From Romanomermis culicivorax (taxonomy: Eukaryota; Nematoda; Enoplea; Mermithida; Mermithidae): a stretch of 64,000 nt of DNA. The DNA lies in assembly GCA_963922205.1 (NCBI GenBank), contig CAWUHX010000004.1:558001-622000 (forward strand). Reading direction: 5' to 3'. A program made the translations under genes and the position numbers. Numbering within the stretch: the first letter of the stretch is position 1; every line of letters begins with the position of its first letter. The notes beneath the pieces were generated by a model. That model saw nothing but the letters and a program-made list of their open reading frames with translations, made no database searches and had not been told where the DNA came from. This document shows, piece by piece, positions 56,831 through 64,000 of this stretch.

Positions 56831-57559
56831 TGCTAGAATCGAAGAAGAGCATATAACCTTGAGAGATACATGTAACATCATGTTTGGCCGTATGATATCT
56901 TAATCTTGCTTAAAAAATCGCCATCAAATCTACTTTCCTGAAATTTTATTAGAGAAAAAATTATTCGAACCTGCAAAACAAAAATCATTTCAATCATATA
57001 TAGATAACATTGATGCATCACCTGTGACAATATTCTTTTTGTTAGCATTTTCGACTTCTTTGAGTGTTGTACCTTCTAGAATTTTATCAGCAGCAGCCAG
57101 AATAGTGCTGCACGTCTAGAAGATGACCAATGAAAATGCTAAAAAATTTTAATTTGAGAATAATTCTTACTTTCGAACCCACACAAATGAATTTCACAAC
57201 AATCAATTTATTTGTCATTTCATATTGCTGAAACACGAATAAAAAGATAACAGCATTTTTCATTCAGAAGAGAAAATAATCACATGACAGCAATGGAAAT
57301 CACAAATTACTGTCAAGAAAAAAATGTCCTTTCACAATTTTTCTTAGGAAAGTCATTTCTATCTGTTTCTACAGTCATAATTATTCAGAATACTATCAGA
57401 ACAAGGAATGCATTTACTGAGAGAAGTTCTCATCACTAATCCAATCAGAACAATTTTCCTTTTTCACAAATCAGATAAGGCAGAGAAAATAAATTATTTC
57501 TGCCAGTCGGACTAAGTGAGCCAGATAATGTGAAATATCAGCATAAGTAAAATCATTTA
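56831..57559. other. Intergenic, no gene recognised
   Basis: AT-rich with no supported feature. Confidence 0.4.
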
Positions 57560-57960
57560 CCTGGTTTGCAGCACTCATTGGGGATCACTGAACAAATTCC
57601 TTGATGCATGAATCTAGTGATACAGCATCATCGATTGGATGATCTGAAAAATTTCTGATTAATGTTACGCAGTCCCTCCTTGTCCCCTCCTCAGCTACAT
57701 GCCTGAATCTTCTGTCTGAAGATGCATTTTTACGCATTAAAAAAATATCGAAATTTTTCTGGTGCTTCATGCCAGATTTCAAATCACTTATGATTTTTTG
57801 TATCATTTCCGTTGTGCATCTGGAAAATGTGGTCTAGCTCATGCTTATAGCTTTTGAACATCAGCATGTTATGGATGAATATTGGAGCTTCTATTGTTTT
57901 TTCATGTATTTGACGAAATCCGAGATTTTTCTAGATCATTTTCACAAAATATTTCTTCTG
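57560..57960 (-). repeat. Dispersed repeat family R1, copy 3
   Basis: It is inverted relative to 29365-29790. A minus-strand frame here (57585-57806) has no domain I recognise, and the other copies do not keep it open. Confidence 0.5.
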
Positions 57961-58740
57961 TCTGTACAAATTTTTGAAATTTGTGAACATTATTTTTTTG
58001 AATTTGGCAAATGATTCAAAAACTATCAGTTTGGGCAGTCATAGATATTTCTGATTGCATGTCTGATTTTTCCAATTTAGTAGCAAACTCTCAACATGAT
58101 TTTTTAACCTTGTCCAACTATAAGAAATGATTGAATTGACTGCAGTGCAAAATTAGACCACCTGGCTGGGAAATAAATGTGGACAAGATTAATCTTTTAG
58201 CGTTCCATTATCAAAAATAAAATTTTTGAATTTTTCAGCAAAGTAGGTTAATTTTTCAGTGAAATAGCAAAATTAGGGACAAACCAGTGCCGAGCAAAAA
58301 CCTTTTTTTCAATTTTATTGGTCGAAAAAATTTAGTTCACTGCTTTATAATCATATTTCAGAGCATAATCCAAAGCCTAGCCATGAGCACACGCCCAAGT
58401 TTAAGCCTGAGACTGAGCCAGAAATTGCCACAAAGAAACTAGAAAAATCAATAAATTTTCTCCGTCAATCGAATTGATGACAGTTCACACCATTATGGTG
58501 GAGGTTGGATACCAGGGTTGGGAAAAAAACCCATTAAAAATATCGAATTTGGGTTTTTCTGTGTTCAATCAGGGTTTTTTATTTCACAATTGTGGTTCTG
58601 AATTAAATATAAAACAAAAGCAAAGTTTTTTTTTTAAGTTTTTTCTTCATAAAGCAAAACATTTTCAGATCATTTTTCCTGATTTTAAGCAAAAATACAC
58701 AGATTCCATATCATAACAAATAAAATCATATACTAATACA

Positions 58741-59516
58741 CAGGCTTGTATCCAGGAATTTTTTTTAGGGGATGCAGAGGTCCGCTGACTATATGACTTT
58801 CTCATAGAACGCATTAGGTGAATCCAAAAAATTCTCTAGCAACTATAAAACAGGTGAAGAGGTTAAGATGCATTGATAAATTAACACATGACAAATTCAG
58901 AGATAAAACCATGTAAAAATTTATTGATCGGACATCAATTCAGGTGCAACAATTATAAAATATCAACGTTGAAAAATCACAATAAAAAATCTAGCCGATG
59001 CTTTTTTTTTAGCAAACATAGTGAGAACTTCGTCTGCTTCCAGTTTTACTGACTGATTTATGTACAATTGAGCAAGGCCATTCAAACGAGTGGATTTCAT
59101 AGTCGACCGCAGATAGTTTTTGAGGTATCGCAGCATTGAAAACGATCTTTCAGCAGTTGCTGTTGCTATTGGCAGCATGCATAAAATCTGATTCAAATCA
59201 TACAGTTGTGGCAAATACGATAAATGATGTTTCTAAAATGTTTGAGAAAATATACTTTTAAGAGTATGCTAATCCCCGTTTCATAATACAAAATATTTTA
59301 AAAACAATCCAACTGAAAAAAGAAGAATGCTCCATGAAAGTGAGTGGAATGAGACATCATGTGCTGAGGAGCTAGAAAAGTCTTCAATTCAATCGGTATA
59401 TGTGTAAAATTGAGAACAATATTTTTGTTCTAGATTATTGTGGCCTTTATCTAGTGTTTTGTACTTTTAAAAAAATTGAACAGGGGGGGCCCCCGCCCCC
59501 TCTAAATACGGCCTTG
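58741..59516. mobile_element. hAT element (nested) at a CTAATACA duplication
   Basis: The 776-bp element begins CAGGCTTGTATCCAG and ends in the imperfect complement CTAAATACGGCCTTG. It is flanked by CTAATACA at 58733-58740 and 59517-59524. It carries the C-terminal end of a hAT transposase (58963-59214). It lies within the outer hAT element, so it inserted later. Confidence 0.85.
58963..59214 (-). pseudogene. hAT transposase C-terminal (hATC) fragment
   Basis: About 83 codons read LPIATATAERSFSMLRYLKN, the dimerisation-domain signature of hAT transposases and their ZMYM1-like relatives, followed by STRLNGLAQLYI. The DDE core and BED finger are absent. It lies wholly inside the nested element 58741-59516, so that copy is an internally deleted derivative. 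Confidence 0.85.
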
Positions 59517-60779
59517 CTAATACACTGTCAACAAAATTTTTGGCATTGAATTTTATGAAATCTAGCTTTTTGACCAATAAAGATGACAATCATTTATGCA
59601 ACTTGGTGTGAACAAAGCCTAATGTTGAAAAATTACGCTTTGATGACGCAGTGCACACCAAAATGGAAAACGCCTGATCATAACATGACAAAAAAATTTT
59701 GCTTGCTTGCTATTATTAGTCTTAAAAACGTTACTCTGAAGGCAATTTTTTGGAATGAAGGCCACGTTTTGCCTTCCATCAACCAATATTGCATAGCAGA
59801 TTTTTGGTCACTCTCCAGCATTCTGTAATGAAACATATTTTTTCTTGATCTTCACTTCACTTGCCTGAGATCTTTTAATCATTGAGTTGTCTGTAAATTG
59901 TGACTTTGCATGGTAAAAAAAGTTTGATTTTTCTTTCTTGAACATTTATACTGCTTACAGCCATTCAACCATCATATTTGGTTGTCCATTTTCAGCCCAT
60001 TTTTGGACCCAAAAAGCCATCAGCTGCCTCTTTTTCCAGTGGATCTGCTGTCTCCCTCAAAATTTTAGAGCTGCTCAAGTCATCTCGCGAAATGCTGATG
60101 GCTGTGAGCTGTAGGTATAACAAAAACTTCAGCAGCACTAGCACTGCTCAGAAGTGCTCAGGACCCATAAACAGTAAAATCTGCCTGATATTCAGATAAA
60201 CTACCGAATCCAATCAACTTCAGCCAAAAGACAATTCAAACATAAGTTAAATTTATTGAATATGAATCTTAAGCTTTTTGATTAAAACAAATTAATCCAA
60301 CAGAACAGTCATAGGAACTGAATCGAATAGCACTAAAAAGTCTCTTGGATTGAAAATTTACGATAGCATTTGATTTGTTTGTTGTGTTGTGTGATCTAAT
60401 CCCAAATCTGCTGTCATGTCAGTACCAAAAAAGATTGCATTGCAGTAACTAAAGTTGGCTCAACTCCCAATTTCATAGTTAAATCATGAAGAAACTTGTA
60501 TTCCTGAGAAAAAAAAAACGGAAAAATATGAATTTTTTCCTCAAAAAACCCAAAAATCCAGAAATGTCCAATTTTCAACCCTAAAACCCAATGCCCGCCA
60601 ACCCTCTTGGATACAGAAAAAACGCATTTTGATGCATTTTACAAGATTCGAATCCAAAAAACTTGAATTATTATTATTTTACGTATTAATTAGCTCAGCC
60701 GCGACTTTTAGTATGTGTACTCTTCTTTACCATTCAATCTTTAATGGTTCCTATTTATCTTGAACGTAAGTCTCACCTC

Positions 60780-60988
60780 CATACCTGTATTTGGGGGGGG
60801 GAACCCACCCCCAACTTGGCCAACCATATACCCAACCCCCCCCCCCCCAGTTTGGAGGAAATTGAAAAAAATGTGCAAAAAAGTGTTTTTTGGCCTTTTT
60901 TGGGAAAAATTTCGACTTTTTTCGACCCCTCCCCTCAAATTTCGGATTTACCCCCCCCCCCCAACTGGTCGGAGGTCTTACAGGTATG
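60780..60988 (+). mobile_element. G/C-tract MITE, complete copy with 8-bp target duplication
   Basis: The 209-bp element starts CATACCTGTA and ends TACAGGTATG, a perfect 10-bp inverted repeat. It is flanked by CTCACCTC at 60772-60779 and 60989-60996. Copy A of the segmental duplication has one CTCGCCTC and no insert (20768-20775). The 8-bp duplication suggests a hAT- or P-type transposase in trans. The CAT... ends are not the classic hAT CAG. Long G and C runs fill the interior. Confidence 0.93.
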
Positions 60989-61749
60989 CTCACCTCGTGT
61001 TTTGATCGGTAATCACTAAACATCCACAATCCACATTTTTCAAAAACAAACACGTATGTAAATTTTCTGCGATTTTTGGAGTGATTTTCCTTTTTTGACG
61101 TAAATTGAATTCAAAAGCTCCATGGAAGCATTTCTGAAAATTTTCTACTCTTCTTACTCGTAGCTTTTTGATATACGAAAGTTTGCGCATAAGTCACTAG
61201 TTTTGAAATTTTTCAAATGACAAATTTTCACAATTCACGATTTTTGACCAGAAAATTCAGATCTAACTTTTGAAATAAATCTTCGGAAAATTGATTCTCC
61301 AGAAGTCTATTAAGCTGTCAGATAGTTTTCTGGAAACCTTGTTCTACAGGATATTACAATTTTTCATTCAATTTTAAATAAAAAAGACTGTGAAAATATC
61401 AGAATGTTAGAAAGAGCTAAAAACACTCGAAAGACCACAAGATTTTTTCCACATTATTATAGTGCAAATGTGGAGAAAAATAGTGGATCTGACGTCCGGT
61501 CTGACCCGTGATTACATCATTTCACAGTAACTTTCAAACGAATGCGACAATTTGTCTGCAACATCAAATATGGCTGTTAGAACAGGATTCCGACAACAAA
61601 ATACCAACATAACTAAAAATTCTACTTGATGATAATATATTCTACACAATGATTTTCCAAAAGTGACAAGATTGGTACCTCTCGTCATCAACATTTTTTT
61701 ACACTGGGTAATACTGTAGAATTTTCACTCTGAAAAATCATCAGATCTA

Positions 61750-62156
61750 CTTGATAGCAACGACTGAAAATTATAGCAATAAATTGCTCTTTCACTTAAT
61801 TTGAGATGGAAATTATCCAATACTTTTTACATTTTAGAAATGTTTTTTCGAGTTCTTCTTGTAAAGATGATTGAAAAACAGAAAAGTATAGCAGGAATTA
61901 GCTATCTTATTGCAATTTTACTTCCAAACTAGGAGGAATTTTTTTGCATTTTAGAGAATTTATCCAGCTTAATAAAAATATAGCAATAATTTGCGAATTT
62001 TTTAAATTTATGAAAAAATTAGTGTATTTTGACGAAGTTTTCTAGGTTTTTTCAATAGAAATGATGGAAAATTTTACTAAAAAATTGCGATTTCTGTCAA
62101 TTTTACGTCAAAATCAGGAAAAAATTTTCCCTCCTTGAATAGTTTTGTATAGAGAA
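61750..62156 (-). repeat. Degenerate ~110-bp repeats beside F-box copy B
   Basis: This is the inverted counterpart of 19668-20050. It is joined directly to the truncated exon 2 of F-box copy B by a deletion. Confidence 0.6.
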
Positions 62157-64000
62157 ATATTGCAAGTTGGGCGCTTTAAGGGGCAATTTCCGGATTTGTT
62201 CAGCATTCAGGATGTCGACGGCAAAATAACGTAAATTTGGACATTGATCCAAAATGAGGTCGAACGATCCTGGGGAAGCAGGTCTATTGGCGTATAAATG
62301 TATTCCTTCCAATGAAGAGATGGACCGCATCATTTTCAAAGCTGCAGCATGCTTTGCTGACCAACACAGACTGAAAAAAATTTAAGAATTTAAAAACAGT
62401 TCAGCAACATAGACAGTGTGTTAGCATACCTACTCAGAAAAAGGCATTGCAATCGATTGTTTGTTAGGATATCAAGGACGAAATGTTTGTTAAGATATCA
62501 AGGACGAAATATTTTTTAGCACAAGGTTCAAAAGTCAAGCAAATGAACATTTTCCGACAGCTTACTACCTTCAACGATCGATTCAGATAAAAAATAGCAA
62601 GATGCAGGTTTTTTAGCAGTTAAAAACATGCAAATTTTAGTAATGATGCACATGACACATGAATGACAGGCAATACACCGTTAGTTCATATTACTTTTCG
62701 GCAGATGGTCGTTTTTCAGTTTCAAGTAGCTTGTTCTTAGGCTTAAGGGTAATTTACGCTTGTCTTTTTCGTCAGAACAGAACGGATCACCAGCAGTTTG
62801 AAAAGTTCAGCTTGAAAATGCACTTTCGATCGCAAAGGACAATTGAAATTTCTTATAATATGAACTCCAACAGAACAAATTCTCCTTTTTGCCCGAAAAT
62901 GCACTTCGAAAATCGCAAAGGATGACTACTATGTTCTAGAAAATCACCGACGGTAACCTCCAACCGAACGAAAATTTCGCTTCAGTTCAGTGATGTTGTA
63001 TCCATTGCATTTCGCTCCATTCTGTTGCAAAAGTCAAGCATAAATGACCCTTTAAGCTTCTTCCTGTTCATTTATGTTAATTTTATCACAAAGTCGCGCA
63101 TTTTTTTGTTTCTTGCGTTGAAATTGGCATTCCATGCGCTCAGTTTTCACCAATTCAGCATGGATGAAAAATGATCAGCATGAATTTCTGAACAAGACGA
63201 AAGACAAATTTATTCTTTCGGCTTGTCGTCACGAAAAAATAATTAAGCTGATATCGATGTAATTAGCAGAATTGGAACTTACAATTTTAATTTCCTTAAT
63301 TCGCTGATCTTTTGAATATCATCCGAGTAAAAGCCGTTATGATTTATCCAAAAGCACTTCAAACGAACCATTTTTGATATTTGATTGTAAATAAACGACT
63401 GTACTTCATCTGGCTTCGGCGAATACACTAGTCTGAAAATTTCTATTTGATTGTAAAGGGGAAACTTGTCGAAAATAATGCGATAAAACGCCAAATTTCG
63501 GGGGTATGCTCTCATAGAAAATTCTTTCAACAGGGGACTACGGGATAGTAGGAAAGCAACGAATTTTGCATGACTTTCGGAGTCTTCACAGTCAACCTTA
63601 ATATTTTGCAAAGAAATGAAATACAAATCTTTCATAATTCTGTGAAAAGGTAAATCTTCATCGAGCTGGGTGTAATCGAACCGAGGAATGTGCAAAGACA
63701 AACTTTTCAATTTTGGCAAACTCATCAACTTTTCGATCAGCTGAAGATTATCATGCGATACGCGATCAATATCTAAACTTTCTAAATTCAAATTAACATC
63801 CAGCAATGCATACAATTGTTCATATTTTGGATTTGTTCCATATAATGTCAGTGTGAAATCAGTCAAATTTCGACATGATGATAAATCAATCCATGAATCG
63901 TAACGTTGAACAACTATCAATTTCGTCAAGGCGGAATGGCCAATAACAACTTTATTTATTTTCTCTCGTAGTTCATTGTTAGCTTCAATTTGCTTCAAAT
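62103..64000 (-). CDS. F-box/LRR-like protein, copy B (5' end off the window, 3' truncated)
   Basis: The visible part of exon 1 is 64000-63283, with donor GTAAGT at 63282. Exon 2 starts at 62370 after an acceptor matching copy A. About 240 exon-1 codons are open and closely similar to copy A in the leucine-rich region. Exon 2 follows copy A for about 70 codons (to LQYF). It then enters unrelated repeat sequence because of a deletion, and stops at 62103 after about 17 new residues. The product would lack roughly the last 85 residues of copy A. The frame is otherwise undamaged, so it could be expressed as a shortened protein, or be a young pseudogene. The F-box itself lies outside the window. 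Confidence 0.65.
62371..63282 (-). other. Intron of F-box copy B
   Basis: This is homologous to the intron of copy A (17855-18682), but a stretch near 62810-62925 is partly duplicated. GT-AG ends are conserved. Confidence 0.75.

Larger units (their letters stand above)
58513..60606. mobile_element. hAT element (outer) at a TTGGATAC duplication
   Basis: It begins CAGGGTTGGG and ends CCAACCCTC, so the terminal repeat is imperfect at the outermost base. It is flanked by identical TTGGATAC at 58505-58512 and 60607-60614. Copy A has a single TCGGATAC at this spot (about 20940, minus strand) and no insert. The interior has GGGTTTTT/AAAACCC subterminal repeats but no readable transposase of its own. 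A second hAT element sits inside it. Confidence 0.88.
58230..64000 (-). repeat. Inverted segmental duplication, copy B (reaches window edge)
   Basis: This is the reverse-oriented partner of 17114-21200. It carries two transposon insertions absent from copy A (58513-60606 and 60780-60988). It has lost about 770 bp spanning the end of F-box exon 2. The outer boundary at about 58230 matches the loss of homology near 21200 in copy A. Confidence 0.85.

Noticed and set aside
60744-61053. Proline- and glycine-rich open frames on both strands, also at 3125-3451 and 14424-14779
   Set aside because: All lie in the G/C tracts of one MITE family and are not conserved as proteins.

Overview
The window looks like animal nuclear DNA, most likely from an arthropod and probably an insect. 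It is AT-rich and sparse in genes. Introns are short GT-AG introns, and the sequence is crowded with animal-type transposons (PIF/Harbinger, hAT, mariner-like MITEs, a LINE and a Ty3/gypsy element). I see no prokaryotic feature: no operons, no ribosome-binding sites, no CRISPR array. I cannot name the species. Gene calls rest on reading translations and splice sites by eye.

Layout. 1-16 kb holds mostly relics. There are two directly repeated copies of a broken BEN-domain gene (about 1.0-2.6 and 10.7-12.1 kb), a third BEN-like relic (6.1-7.8 kb), a BED-finger relic, a LINE reverse-transcriptase relic, and several fragments of one G/C-tract MITE. 16.7-19.2 kb holds the best host gene, a two-exon F-box/leucine-rich-repeat gene (copy A). 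Its surroundings are duplicated in inverted orientation at the right edge (58.2-64 kb, copy B). Two broken relatives lie at 23.5 and 35.3 kb (copies C and D). 21.4-23.0 kb is a DNA transposon with 35-bp inverted repeats and a broken DUF7869-type gene. 23-35 kb is dense in small elements: hAT and mariner-like MITEs, a 96-99-bp tandem array and a foldback-like element.

36.27-50.27 kb is one 14-kb Ty3/gypsy retrotransposon lying on the minus strand between two LTRs. After gag-protease-RT-RNase H-integrase it carries about 4.3 kb of extra coding sequence. This comprises a DEDDy 3'-5' exonuclease-like protein with its catalytic residues readable, and a long protein ending in a Gly/Arg-rich tail. 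No envelope gene is recognisable. About ten stops and frameshifts show that this copy is dead, but the architecture is the most unusual thing in the window.

51.62-54.92 kb is a structurally complete PIF/Harbinger transposon. It has a CTG target-site duplication, matching terminal repeats, a three-exon transposase and a convergent five-exon Myb/SANT-like partner, both with open frames once spliced. 58.5-60.6 kb shows a hAT element nested inside another hAT element. Copy A of the segmental duplication keeps the unoccupied site for both the outer hAT and the 60.8-kb MITE, which proves the ends and target duplications of both from within the window.
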